A DNA stretch of 64,000 bases from Posidonia oceanica (GCA_037176725.1 JAZBRS010000011.1:1178001-1242000), one strand, 5' to 3'; positions 33,640 to 48,000 are shown, counted from the stretch's first letter. Notes: generated from the sequence alone by a model not told the origin. Translations and numbers: made by a program.

Positions 33640-34520
33640 ACTTCGTCCTTCTGGAACGTAGTCGCACGATAGGAGGGCATGTCCTCGTCCATCTAGTACG
33701 AGGAATCAAGTAGGCTGGACTTCGTTCGTCTGGTACGAAGTCGCGCGAAAGGAGGGCTTGTCCTCGTCCGTCCTGTACGCTGAATCAAGCAGGTGGGACT
33801 TCGTTCCGCTGGTACGAAGTCGCACGAATGGAGGGCTTGACCTCGTTTGTCCGGTACGAGGAATCAAGTACGTGGCACTTCGTTCGTCCAGTACGAAGTT
33901 GCGCTAAAGGAGAGCTTGTCCTCGTCCGTTCGGTACGAGGAATCAAGTAGGCGGGGCCTCGTCCATCTAGCACGAAGATGCGTGAAAGGAGAACTTGTCC
34001 TTGTCTGTCTGATACGAGGAATCAATCTAGCAGGAATTCGTCCGTCCAGTACAAAGTTGCGCGAAAGGTGAGCTTGTCCTCGTCCGTCCGGTACGAAGTC
34101 GTGTGATAGGAGGGCATGTCCTCGTCCGTCTAGTACGAGGAATCAAGCAGGCTGGACTTTGTCCGTTCGGTACAAAGTCGTGCGAAAGGAGGACTTGTCC
34201 TCGTCCGTCCTGTATGATGGATCAAGCAGGCGGGAATTCGTCTGTCTAGTACGAAGTCGCGTGAATGGAGGGCTTGACCTCGTCCGTCCGGTACGAGGAA
34301 TCAAGCATATGGGACTTTGTTCGTCCAGTACGAAATCGTGCTAAAGGAGAGCTTGTCCTCGTCCGTCCGGTACGAGGAATCAAGTAGGCAGAACTTCGTC
34401 TGTCTGGCACGAAGATGTGCGAAAGGTGAACTTGTCCTCGTCTGTCCGATACGAGGAATCAATCCAGTGGGAATTCGTCTGTCCGATACTAAGTCACGTG
34501 AAAGGTGAGCTTGTCCTCGT
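33640..34520 (+). repeat. Local higher-order repeat, period ~437 bp
   Basis: Two successive blocks share an ordered set of unit variants. The GAGGGCTTGACCTCG variant begins at 33,831 and 34,268, each preceded by a CGTCCGTCCTGTA variant and followed by a TTCGTCCAGTACGAA variant and a GCTAAAGGAGAG variant. 437 bp is about 5.5 units. Confidence 0.65.
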
Positions 34521-37500
34521 CCGTTTGGTACGAGAATTCAAGCAAGTGGGACTTCGTCCGTCCGGTACGAAGTAGCGTGAAACGAAAGCTTGTCATCGTT
34601 CATATAGTACCGGGAATCAAGTGGGAAAGACTTCGTCTGTTCGGGACGAAGAGGCACGAAACAAGGGCATGTCCTCGTCCATTCTGTACGAGGAATCAAG
34701 GAAGCAGGACATCATCCGTTCGGTATGAAGTCACGCGAATGTAGAGCTTGTCCTTGTTCGTCCAGTACGAAGGAATCAAGCATGCGGGACTTCGTCCGTC
34801 CAGTACGAAAGGAGTGCTTCTCCTCGACGTCTGGTATGTGGAATCAAGTGGGCGGGACTTCGTCCATCCGGTACGAAGACATGCGATAGGAGAACTTGTC
34901 CTCATCCGTTCGATACGAGGAATCAAGCAGGCGGGATTTTGTCTGCCCGATACCAAGTCGCATGAAAGGGGAGATTGTCCTTGTTCGTCCAGCATGAGCA
35001 ATCATGTTGGCGGGACATCGTCTGTCCAGTATAAAAACGGGTGAAAGGAGAACATGTCCACGTCCGTCCGGTATGAGGAATCAATCATTTTGGAATTCGT
35101 CCTTCCGGTACGAAGTCGAGCGAAATGAGTGCTTGTCCTCAACTATCTGATACGAGGAATCAATTAGGCGGGACTTCGTCCGAACGGTACGAAGCCGCGT
35201 GAAAGGATAACTTGTCCTCATCTAACCGGTACGAAGTCACGCGAAAAGAAAGCTTGTCCTCGTCCGTTCGGTACGAGGAATCAAACGGGAGGGACTTCGA
35301 CCGTCTGGTACGAAGTCGCGCGAAACGAGGTCTTGTCCTCGTTCGTTCGGTACGAGGAATCAAGCAAGCGGGACTCGTCCAAATGGTACGAAGTAGCGTG
35401 AAAGGCGGGCTTGTCCCCGTCCGTCTGGTACGAGGAGTCAAGTAGGCGAGACTTAGTCTGTTCGGTACGTAGACGTACAAAAGGAGGACTGGTCCCTGTC
35501 GGCCCGATATGAGGAATCAAGCAAGCGGGATTACATCCGTCCAGTATGATGTCACGTGAAAGGAGAGCTTGTCGTCGTCCGTCTGGTACGGGGAATCAAG
35601 CAGGCGGGACTTCGTCCGTCCGGTACGAAGTCGTGCGACAGGAAAACATCTCCTCTTTCGTCAGGTATGAGGAATCAAGCAGGCGGAACTTCATCCCTCT
35701 GGTACGATGTCGTGAAAAGGAGTGCTTGTCTTGGTTCATCTGGTACAAGGAATGAAGTAGGCGTGACTTCATCCGTTCAGTACGATGTTGCGTGATAGGA
35801 GGGCTTGTCCTTGTCCGTCTAGTACGAGGAATCAAGCAGGCTGGACTTCGTCCGTCCGGTACGAAGTCGCGCGAAAGGTGGGCTTGTCCTCGTTCCTCCA
35901 GTACGAGGAATCAAGCAGGCGTGACTTTATCTGTCTAGAACGAAGTCGCGCGATAGGAGGGCTTGTCCTCGTCTATCTAGTATGAGGAATCAAGCTGGTG
36001 GGACTTCGTCCGTCTAGTACGAGGAATCAAGCTGGTGGGACTTCGTCCGTCTGATACGATGTCATGCAAAAGAAGTGCTTCTCCTCGTTCATCTGGTACG
36101 AGGAATCAAGCTGGCGTGACTTCGTTCGTCTGGTACGAAGTCGCGTGATTGGAGGGCTTGTCCTCATCTATCCAGTACGAGGAATCAAGCAGGCTGGACT
36201 TCGTCCGTCTGGTACGAAATCGCGTGAAAGGTGGGCTTGTCCTCATCCATCCTGTACAATGAATCAAGCAGGCTAGACTTCGTCCGTTCGGTACGAAGTC
36301 ACGCGAAAAGAGGGCTTAACCTTGTCCGTCTGCTACTAGGAATCAAGCACGCGAAGTCCGATACGCGGAATTAATCAGGCGGGACTTCATCTGTCTAGTA
36401 CGAAGACGCGTGAAAGGAGAACTTGTCCTCGTCCGTCCGATACTAGGAATCAATCAGACAGGAATTCATCTGTCCTGTACGAAGTTGCGCGAAAGGAGAG
36501 CTTGTCCTCATCCATACAGTACGAGGAATCAACCTGGCAGGACTTCGTCCGTCCGGTACGAAGTCACGTTAAACGAAAGCTTTTCCCCGTCCGTCCGGTA
36601 TGTGGAATTAAGTGGGAGGGACTTCGTCCGTCTAGTACGATGTCACATGAATGGAGGGCTTGTCCTCATCCATCTGGTACAAGGAATTGAGGAAGCGAGA
36701 CTTCGTCCATCCGGTACGAAGTCGTGCGAAAGGAGGGCTCATCCTCGTCCGTCCGGTACGATGAATGAAGCAAGCGGGACTTGGTCCGTCTGTTACGAAG
36801 ACGTGCGATAGGAGAGGAAGTCCTCATCCAGCTGGTACGAGGCATCAAGTAGGTGGGACTACATCCATCCAGTTCAAAGTCGCGTCAGGAGAGCTTGTCC
36901 ACATTCGTCCGTACGAGGAATTAAGCAGGCCAGACTTCGTCCATTCGGTACGTAGTCACACGATAAGAGGGCATGTCCTCGTCGGTCCGGTACGAGAAAT
37001 CAAGCATGCGGGACTTCGTCTGTCCGGTACGAAGTCGCACGAAAGGGGGGATTGTCCTCACCCGTCTGGTACAAGGAATCAAGCCGGCTGGACTTCGTCC
37101 ATCCAGTACAAGGTCACATGAAAGGAGGGCTTATCCTTGCCCGTCCGGTATGAGGAATCAAGTAGGCGGGACTTCATCCGTCCAATACGAAGTCGCGCGA
37201 ATAGACAACTTGTCCTCATCCATCCAGTATGATGAAGCAAGCAGGCGGGACTTCGTCTGTCTGGTACGAATTACGTGAAAGGACAGCTTGTCCTTGTTCG
37301 TCCGGTATGAGGATTAAAGCAGGCAGGACTTCATACGTCCACGACAAAGTCGCGCGAACAGAGGGCTTGTACTTATCCGTCTGGTACAAGGAATGAAGTT
37401 GGCGGGACTTGGTTCGTCCGGTTTGAAGTCACCCGAAAGGAGTGCTTGTCCTCATCCGTCTGGTACGAGGAATCACGTAGGCGTAACTTCGTCCGTCCGG

Positions 37501-40500
37501 TATGAAGTCACACGAAAGGAAAGCCTTTCCTCTTCCGTCTGGTACGTGAAATCAAGCTGGCGGGACTTCGTCTGTCCGATACAAAGTCACACAAGGGGAG
37601 CATCTCCACGTCTGTCCGTTACGAGGAATCATGCATACAGGAGGACTTCATACGTCTGGAATGAAGTCGCGCAGACGGTGGGCTTGTTCTCGTTCGTCCG
37701 ATACAAGGAAACAATCAAGTGGGAATTCATCCGTCCAGTACAAAGTCGCAAGGGGAACTTGTCCTCATCCGTCCCATACGAGGAATCAAGCAGGCGGGAC
37801 TTCGTCCGTGTGGTACGAAGTCGAGCGAAACGAAAGCTTGTCCTCATCCGTCTGGTACCAGGAATCACGTGGGAGGGACTTCGTCCATTCAGTACGATGT
37901 TGCGTGAAACGAGGGCTTGTCCTCGTCCGTCCGATACGAGGAATCAAGCAAGCGGGACTTCGTATGTCTAGTACAAAGTCGTGCAAAAGGAGAGCATGTC
38001 CTCATCCAGCTGGTACAAGGAATCAATTTGGTACTTCATCCGATACGAAGTCGCGCAAGGAGAGCTTGTCCACGTTCGTCCGGTACATGGAATCAAGCAG
38101 GCGGTACTTCGTCCGTCCGGTACGAAGTTGTGTGAAACGAGGTATTGTCCTCATCCGTCCGGTACGAGGAGTATAGCATGCGGGACTTCGTCCGTCCGGT
38201 ACGAAGTCACATGAAAGGTGGGCTTGTCCTAATCCGTCTGGTACGAGGAATCAAGTAGGCCACGCTTCATCCGTTTAGTACAAAGTGACACGAAAGGAGA
38301 GCTTGTCCTCGTCCGTTCGGTACGAGTAATCAAGTAGGCGGGAGTTCCTCTGTTTGGTAAGAAGTCATGCGAAAGGAGAGCTTGTCCTCAACTGTCTGGT
38401 ACGATCCATCATGATGGCTGGACTTCGTCCATCAGGTACAAAGTAGCGCGAAAGGAAAGCTTATCCTCATCCGTCTGGTACGAGGAATCAAGCAGGCGGG
38501 ACTTCGTCTGTTTGGTGCTAAGTCGCGTGAATGGACAGCTTGTCCTCGTCTGTCCAGTACGAGGAATAAAGTAGGCAGAACATCGTACGTCCGGAATGAT
38601 GTTGCATAAACAGAGGGCTTGTCCTTGTCTGTTTGGTATGATGACGCTCGAAAGAAAGGCTTATCCTCGTCCTTCCGATACGAAGAATCAAGCAAGCAGG
38701 ACTTCGTCCGTTTGGTATGGAGTCGCGCAAAAGGAGAGCATGTCCCCATCCGTTTGGTACGTCGAAACAAGTACATGGGACTTCGTCAGTTTGGTACAAA
38801 GTCGTGTGAAAGGAGGGCTTATCCACATCTGTCCTGTACAATGAATCAAGCAGGTGGGACTTCGTCCATTAGGTACGATGTAGCGTGAAAGGAGAGCTTG
38901 TCCTCGTCTATCAGGTACGAGGAATCAAGCTGGTAGGACTTCGTCTGTCTAGTATGAAGTCGCGTGAAACAACAACTTGTCCTCGTCCGTCCCGTATGAG
39001 GAATAAAGCAGGCATGACTTCGTATGTCTGGAACAAAGTCACCTGAACAGAGGGCTTGTCCTCGTCCGTCTGGTAAGAAGAATCAAGTTGGTGGAACTTC
39101 GTCCATCCGTTACAAAGTTGCTCGAAAGGAGGGCTTGTCCTCATCCTTCCGGTACGAGGAATCGAGCAAGCGGGACTTCGTCCGTCCGGTACATAGTCGC
39201 GCAAAAGGAGAGCAAGTCCACGTCCGTCCTATATGAGGCATCAAGCAAGCGGGACTTCGTCCATCCGGTACGAAGTCGCGCAAAAGGAAATCTTGTCATC
39301 TTCCGTCCAGTACGAGGAATCAAGCAGGCGGGACTTCGTCAGTCCCGTACGTAGTCGCATGGAAGGACAGTTTGTCCCCGTTCGTCCAGTACGAGGAATA
39401 AGGCTGGCTGGACTTCGTACCTCCATAACAGAGTAATGGTGGGCTTGTCCTCGTCTGTTCGGTATGAGGAATCAAGCATGCTGGACTTTGTCCATCCGGT
39501 ACGAAGTCGCGTGAAACAAAAGCTTGTCCTTGTCTATCCGACTCCAGGAATCAAGTAGGAGGGACTTTGTCCGTCCAGTACGAAGTAGCGTGAAACGAGG
39601 GCTTCTCCTCGTCCAATCGATATGATATATCAATCAGGTGGGAATTCATCTGTCCGATACGAAGTCGCGCGAAAGGTGAGCTTGTCCTCGTCTGTCTAGT
39701 ACGAGGAATCAAGTTGACTGGACTTCGTCTATTCGGTACGAAGTTGCATGAAACAAAAGCTTGTCCTCGTCCGTCCGGTACGATGTTGTGTGAAACAAAA
39801 GCTTGTCCTCGTCCGTCTGGTACGAAGTCGTGTGAAATGAGGGCATGTTCTTGTCCATCCAGTACGAGGAATCAAACAAGCGCGACTTCGTTCATCTGGT
39901 ACGAAGTCGCACGATACGAAAGCATGTCCTCGTCCGTCCGATTCCTCGAATCAAGCGGGAGGGTCTTCGTCTGTCCGATACGATGTCGTGCGAAGTGAGG
40001 GCTTGTTATCGTCCATTCGGTATGAGGAATCAAGCAAGCGGGACTTCGTCTGTCCGGTACAAAGTCGCACAGAAGGATGCCTTGTCCTCGTCTGTTTGGA
40101 ACGAGGAATCAAGCAGGCAGGACTTTGTCCATCCGTTACGAAGTCACGTGAAAGGAGAGCATGTCCTCGTCCGTCAGGTACAATGTAGCGTGAATGGAGA
40201 GCTTGTCCTCGTCTGTTAGGTATGAGGAATCAAGCAGGCGGGACTACGTTCATCCAGTATGAAGTTGCTTAAGGAGAGCTTCTCCACGTCCGTCCGTTAC
40301 GAGGAATCAAGCATGCGAGACTTCGTACGTCCGGAACGAAGTTGCGCGAATGGTGGGCTAGTCCTCGCCTGTTCGATATGAGGAAACAATCAGGCTGGAA
40401 TTAGTCTATCTAGAATGAAGTCACGCGAATGGAGAGCTTGTCCTCGTCCATCCGGTACGTGGAATCAAGCAGATGGGACTTCATCTGTCCAATACGAAGT

Positions 40501-42199
40501 CGCGCGAAATGAAAGCTTGTCCTCGTCCGTCCGGTACCTGGAATCAAGCGGGAGGGACTTCGTCCATTCGGTACGAAGTCGCGTAAAATGAGGGCTTGTC
40601 CACGTTCATCTGGTATGAGGAATCAAGCAGCCGTGACTTCGTCCGTTCAGTACGAAGTCACGCAATAGGAGGGCTTGTCCTTGTCCGTCCGGTACGAAGT
40701 CGCGTGAAAGGAGGGCTTGTCCTCATTCATTCACTACGAGGTATCAAGCAGGCGTGACTTCGTCCATCAGGTATGATGAATCAAGCAGGCGGGTCTTCAT
40801 CCGTCTGTTACGATGTCGCGTGAAAGGAGTGCTTGTCCTCGTTCATACGGTACGTGGAATAAAGCTGGCAAGAATTCGTCCGTTCGGTACGAAGTCGCGC
40901 GATAGGACTTGTCCTCATTTGTCTAGTACGAGGAATCAAGTAGGTTGGATTTCGTCCGTCTGGTAAGAAGTCGCGCGAAAGGAGGGCTTGTCCTCGTCCG
41001 TCCTGTATGATGAATCAAACAGGTGGGACTACATCTGTCCAGTACGAAGTTGCACGAGAGCTTCTCCATGTTCGTCCAATACGAGGAATTAAGTAGGCAG
41101 GGCTTCGCTCGTCTGGTACGTAGTCGTGTAATTGGAGGGCACGCCGTCGTCCATCCGGTATGAGGAATCAAGCATGTAGGACTTCGTCCGTCCAGTACAA
41201 TGTTGCACGAAAGGAGGGCTTGTCCTCATCCGTCTGGTACGAGGAATCAAGCAGGCTGGACTTCGTCCGTGCGGTACGAAGTCATGCCAAAGGTGGGCTT
41301 GTCCTCATTGGTCTGGTATGAAGAATGAAGCAAGCTGCACTTCAACTGTCTAGTACGACGTCACACGAAAGGATAGCTTGTCCTTGTCTGTTCGGTACGT
41401 GGAAACTAGTAGGCGGGACTTCGTTCATCCGGTACGATATCGCGCGAAATGAGAGCTTGTACACATCCATCTAGTACGATGAATCAAGCATGTGGGACTT
41501 CGTTTGTCAGATACGAAGTAGCATGAAAGGAGAGATTTTCCTCATCAGTCTGGTACGAGGAATCAAGAATGCGGGACTTCGTCTATCCGGTACGAAGTCG
41601 CGAGAAAGGACAGCTTGTCCTCGTCTGTCTGGTATGAGGAATAAAGCAGGCATGACTTCGAACGTCTGGAGCGAAGTTGCCTGAATGGAGGGCTTGTCCT
41701 CGTCCATCTGGTACGAGCAATCAAGATGGCGGGACTTCATCCGTCCAGTACAAAGTCGCTCGAAAGGAGGGCTTGTTCTCGTCCTTCCGACACAAGGAAT
41801 CAAGCAAGCGGGACTTTGTCCGTCTGGACTTCGTACATCTGGAACGAAGCTGCGCTAACAGAGGGCTTGTCCTCGTCCGGTACGAGAAAACAATCTGGCG
41901 GGAATTCATCCATCCGGAACGAAGACGCACGAAAGGAAACCTTGCCCTTTTCATCCAGTACGAGGAATCACGCATTCTGGACTTCGTCCACTCGGTACGA
42001 AGTCGCGCGAAATGAAAGCTTGCCCTCATCCTTCCGGTTCCTGGAATCAAGCAGGTGGGACATCTTCCGTCTGGTACGAAGTCACACGAAACGAGGGCTT
42101 GTCGTCGTCCATTCGATACGAGGAATCAAAGTAGGACTTCATACGTCCGGTATGAAGTCACACGAAAGGAGAGCATGTCCTCGTCCTACTGGTACGAGG

Positions 42200-45100
42200 A
42201 ATCAAGCAGGTGGGACTACATTCATCCGATAAGAAGTCGTGCAAGGAGAGTTTGTCCACGTTCATCCGGTACAAGGAATTAGGCAGGTGGGACTTCGCCC
42301 GTCCAGTACATAGTCGTGCGATAGAAGGGCACGTCATCGTCTGTCCGGTACGAGGAATCAAGCGTGTAGGACATCGTCCATCTGGTACGAAGTAGCTCGA
42401 AAGGTGGGCTTGTCCTCATCCATTTCGTATGAGGAATCAAGTAGGCTGGACTTCGTCCGTACAGTACGAATTCATCTGGTACGTCGAATCAAGCAGGCAG
42501 CACTTCAACCGTCCATTACGAAGTCACACGAATGGAGAGCATGTCCTCGTCTGTCCGGTACATAGAAACAAGTAGGCGGGACTTCGTCCGTCTAGTATGA
42601 AGCAGAAGGAGAGCTTATCCACATCCGTCCGGTACGATGAATCGAAGAGGCTAGACTTCGTCCATCTGGTACGAAGTAGCACGAAAGGAGAGCTTGTCCT
42701 TGTCCGATCGTTACGAGGAATCAAGCAAGAGAGACTTCGTCCGTCCAGTACGAAGTCGCGTGACACGAGGTCATGTCATCGTCCGACCGGTTCGAGGAAT
42801 TTTGCAAGCGGGACTTCGTCCGTCCGGTACGATGTCACGTGAAAAGGGGGTTGTCCTCGTACGTTTGTATGAGGAATCAAGCAAGCAGGACTTCGTTCGT
42901 CCAGTACGAAGTAGCTCAAAAGGAGGACTGGTCCCCGTCTGTCCGGTATGAGGAATCAAGCAAGCAGGACTATGTTCGCTCGGAATGAAGTCACGCAAAA
43001 GGAGAGTTTGTCGTCGTCTGTCCAGTATGAGGAATTAAGCTGGCGGGACTTCGTCCGTCCAGTACGAAGTCGTACGAATGGAAAGCATGTCCTCTTCCGT
43101 CCGGTATGAGGAATCAAGCAGGCGAGACTTCGTCCGTCTGGTACGATGTCGCACGAAAGGAGTGCGTGCCATGTTCATTCGGAATGAGGAATCAAGCAGC
43201 CGTGACTTCATCCATTTGGTACGAAGTCGCGCAATAGCAGGGCATGTCCTTGTCTATCCGGTACGAAGTCGTGTGAAAGGAGGGCATGTCCTCGTTCATC
43301 CACTATGAGGAATCAAGTAGGCGTGACATCGTCCATCAGGTACGAGGAATCAAGCAGGTAGGTCTTCATCCATCTGTTACGATGTTGCAAGAAAGGAGTG
43401 CTTGTCCACGTTCATACAGTACGAGGAATCAAGTTAGCGTGAATTCGTCCATTCGGAACAAAGTCACGCGATAGGAGGACTTGTCCTCGATTGTCTAGTA
43501 CGAGGAATCAAGCAGGGAGGACTTCGTTCGTCCAGTATGAAGTCACGCGAAAGGAGGGCTTGTTCTCGTCCATCCTGTACGATGAATCAAGCAAGTGGGA
43601 CATCGTCCATCTGGTACGAATTCACGCAAAACGAGGGCTTGACCTCGTCCGTCCGGTACGAGGAATCAAGCACGCAAGACTTCGTTTATCCAGTACGAAG
43701 TCATGTGAAAGGAGAGCTAGTCCTCGTCCGTCCAGTACGTGGAAACAAGCAGGCGGGACTTCGTCTGTCTGGTACGAAGACGTGCAAAAGGATAACTTGT
43801 CCTCATCTATCCGGTACGAGGAATCAATCAGATGGGAATTCATCCGTCCGATACGAAGTCGCGCGAAAAGAGAGCTTGTCCTCGTTCATCCTGTACGAGG
43901 AATCGAGTGGGAGGGACTTCGGCCGTCCAGTACGATGTCGCGTGAAAGATGTGCTTGTTGTTGTCCATCCGGTACTTGGAATCATGCAAGTGGGACTTAG
44001 TCCGTCCGATACGAAGTTGCGCGAAAGGAGGGCTTGTCCTCGTCCGTCCAGTACGATGAATCAAGCAGGGAGACTTCGTCCGTATGTTACGAAGTCGCAT
44101 GAAAGGAGAGCATGTCCACATCCGACAAGTACGAGGTATCAAGCAGGTAGGACAACATCCATCTGATTCGTAGTCGCGCAAGAAGAGCTTGTCCATGATC
44201 GTCCGGCACGAGGAGTCAAGTAGGCTGGGCTTCGTCCGTTCGGTATGTTGTCACGCGATAGGAGGGCATGTCCTCGTCAGTCCGGTGCCGCCTTTTGTAG
44301 CCCTGTACGAGGAATCAAGCTTGCGGGACTTCGTCCATCCGGCACAAAGTCACGCGAACGGAGGGCTTGTCCTCGTTCGTATGGTACGAGGAATCAAGCT
44401 GGCGGGACTTCGTCCATCTAGTACAAAGTTGCTCGAAAGGAGGGCTTGTCCTCGTCCTTTCGGCACGAGGAATCAAGCAAGCAGAACTTCATCCGTCCGG
44501 TACGAGGAATCAAGCAGGTGGGACTTCATCTATTCGATACAAAGTCACACAAAAGGAAAGCTTGTCCTTTACCATCCGGTACAAGGAATCAAGCAGGCAT
44601 GACTTCGTCTGTCTGGTACGTAGTCGCGCGAAAGGACTATTTGTCCTCTTTCATCCGGTACGAGGAATAAGGCTGGCTGGACTTTGTACGTCTACAACGA
44701 AGTCGCTCTAATGGAGGGCTTGTCCTCGTGCAGTATGAGAAAACAATCTAGTAGGAATTCATTTGTCCGAAACGATGTCGCATGAAAGGAAACCTTGCCC
44801 TTTTTCGTCCGGTATGAGGAATCACGCATGCTGGACTTCATCCATTCGGTATGAAGTCGCGCGAAACGAAAGCTTGCCCTCGTCCCTCCGGTTCCTGGAA
44901 TCTAGCGGGAGGGACTTCTTCCGTCCGGTACGAAGTTGCATGAAACGAGGGCTTGTCGTCGTCCATCCGATATATGGAATCAAGCAAGCAGGACTTCATA
45001 CGTCTGGTACGAAGTCGTACGAAAGGAGAGCATGTCCTCGTCCTATTGGCATGAGGAATCAAGCAGGTAGGACTACATTTGTCCAGTAAGAAGTCGTGCA

Positions 45101-48000
45101 GGGAGAGTTCATCCACGTTCGTCCGGTACGAGGAATTAAGCAGGTGGGACTTCGCCCGTCCTGTACGTAGTCGCGCGATAAGAGGGCACATCGTCGTCCA
45201 TCCAGTACGAGGAATCAAGCGTGTAGGACTTCGTCCGTCCGGTACGAAGTAGCTCGAAAGGTGGGTTTGTTCTCATCCATTTGGTATGAGGAATCAAGCA
45301 GGCTGGACTTTGTCCATACGATACGAATTCACGCGAAAGGAGGGCTTGTCCTCTTTCGTCTGGTACGACGAATCAAGCAGGCAGCACTTCAACCTTCCAT
45401 TACGAAGTCACACGAATGGAGAGCATGTCCTCATCCATCCGATACGTGGAAACAAGTAGGCGGGACTTCGTCCGTCCGGTACGAAGTCGCGCAGAAGGAG
45501 AGCTTATCCACATCTGTCCGGTACGATGAATCAAAGAGGCTGAACTTCGTCCGTTTGGTACGAAGTAGCACGAAAGGAGAGCTTGTCCTTGTCAAACCGT
45601 TATGAGGAATCAAGCAGGAGAGACTTCGTCCATCCAATACGAAGTTGCGGGACACGAGGTCATGTCATCGTCCGACTGGTTCAAGGAATTTTGCAAACGG
45701 GACATCGTCCGTCCGGTACGATGTCACATGAAAGGGGGGTTGTCCTCGTACGTCTGGTACGAGGAATCAAGTAGGCAGGACTTTGTTCATTCGGTACGAA
45801 ATAGCTCGAAAGGAGGACTGGCCCCCATCTGTCCGGTATGAGGAATCAAGCAAGTAGGACTACGTTCGTCTGGAATGAAGTCGCGCGAAAGGAGAGTATG
45901 TCGTCGTCTGTCCATTATGAGGAATTAAGCTGGCGGGACTTCGTCCGTCCGGTACAAAGTCGTGCGAAAGGAAAGCATGTCCTCTTCCGTCTGGTATGAG
46001 GAATCAAGCAAGCGAGACTTCGTCTGTCTAGTATGATGTCGCACGAAAGGAGTGCGTGCCATGTTCATCCGGTACGAGGAATCAAGCAACCATGACTTCG
46101 TCCGATCGGTACGAAGTCGCGCAATAGCAGGGCTTGTCCTTGTCTGTCTGGTACGAAGTTGTGCGAAAGGAGGGCTTGTCCTCGTTCATCCACTATGAGG
46201 AATCAAGCAGGCGTGACATCGTTCGTCTAGTACGAGGAATCAAGCAGGCAGGTCTTCATCCGTCTGTTACGATGTCGCACGATAAGATGCTTGTCCTCGT
46301 TCATACAAGACGAGGAATCAAGCTGGCGTGAATTCAACCGTCCAGTACGAAGTCACACGAAAGGAGGGCTTGTCCTCGTTCGTCCTGTACGATGAATCAA
46401 GCAAGTAGGACTTCATCCATCCGATACGAATTCGCGCGAAATGAGGGCTTGACCTCGTCCAATCGTTACAAGGAATCAAGGACGCAGGACTTCGTTCGTC
46501 CAGTACGAAGTCTCACGTTAGGAGAGCTAGTCCTCGTCCGTCCAGTACGTGGAAGCAAGCAGGCGGGACTTCGTCCGTCCGGTACGAAGACGCATGAAAG
46601 GAGAACTTGTCCTCGTCCATCAGATATGAGGAATCAATCAGACAGGAATTTGTTCGTCTGATACGAAGTTGCGGGAAAGAGGGCTTGTCCTCGTCCGTCC
46701 GATACGAGGAATCAAGTGGGAGGGACTTTGGCCGTACGGTACGATGTCGCGCGAAAGGTGTGCTTGTCGTTGTCCATCCGGTACTTGGAATCATGCAAGC
46801 GGGACTTAGTCCGTCTGGTACAAAGTCGCGCGAAAGGAGGGCTCTTCCTCGTTCGTCCAGTACGATGAATCAAGTAGGGGGGACTTCGTCCGTACGTTAC
46901 GAAGTCGCGCGAAAGAAGAGCATGTCGACATCCGACTAGTAGGAGGCATCAAGCTGGCAGGACTACATCTGTCTAGTTCGAAGTCGCGCAAGGAGAGCTT
47001 GTCCACGATCGTCCAGCACGAGGAGTCAAGTAGGCTAGACTTCGTCCATTCGGTACATTATCACGCAATAGGAGCGCATGTCCTCGTTTGTCCAGTACGA
47101 GGAATCAAGCTTGCCGGATTTCGTTCGTCCGGCACAAAGTCGCGTGAAAGGAGAGCTTGTCCTCACTCGTCTGGTATGAGGAATCAAGCCGGCTGGACTT
47201 CGTCTGTCCAGTACGAGGTCACGCGAAAGGTGGGCTTGTCCTCGCCAGTCCGGTATGAGGAATCAACTAGGCAAGACTTTGTCTGTCCGATACGAAGTCG
47301 AGCGAAAGGAAAGCATGTCCTCCTCCATCAGGTATGAGGAATCAAGCTAGCGGGACTTCGTCCGTCTAGTACGAAGTCGCACGATAGGTGGGCTTGTCCT
47401 CGTCCGTTTGGTATGAGGAATCAAGCGAGCTGGGCTTCGTCCGTCTGGTACGAAGTTGTGCGATAGGAGGGCATGTCCTCGTCCGTCTTCTACGAGGAAT
47501 CAAGTAGGCTAGACTTCGTCCGTTCGGTACGAAGTCGCGTGAAGGAAGGCTTGTCCACATCCGTTTGGTACAAAGTTGCGTGAAAGGAAAGTTTGTTTTC
47601 GTCTGTCTGGTACGAGGAACCAAGCAGAAGGGACTTCAACCATTTGGTATGAAGTCGTGCGAAACGAGGTCTTGTCCTCATCCGTCCGGTACGAGGAATC
47701 ATGCAAGCGAGACTTCGTCCGTACGGTACGAAGTCGCTTGAAAGGAGGGCTTGTCCTCGTCCGTCTGGTATGAGGAATCAAGCAGGCGAAACTTCGTCCA
47801 TTCGGTACGAAGTCGCACGAAAAGAGGACTGGTCCCCATCAGTCCGGTAAGAGGAATCATGCAAGTCGGACTACATCCGTCCGTTACGAAGTTGCGCGAT
47901 AGAAGAGCTTGTCGTCATCTGTCCGGTAGGAGGAATCATGCAGGCGGGACTTCGTCTGTCCAGCACAAAGTCGTGCGAAAGGAAAGCATGTCCTCGTTTG
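42200..48000 (+). repeat. Higher-order duplication in the satellite, period ~2,890 bp
   Basis: Rare variants recur in order. AGTGCGTGCCATGTTCAT lies at 43,161 and 46,051 (exactly 2,890). The GCAGCACTTCAACC variant lies near 42,500 and 45,380. The CACTATGAGGAATCAAG variant followed by TCTGTTACGATG lies near 43,300 and 46,190. The GAGGTATCAAG-to-ATGATCGTCC block lies near 44,135 and 46,945 (about 2,810, so an indel has occurred). Related variants also occur at 26-28 kb, so part of the block is shared between the two sides of LINE E. Confidence 0.75.
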
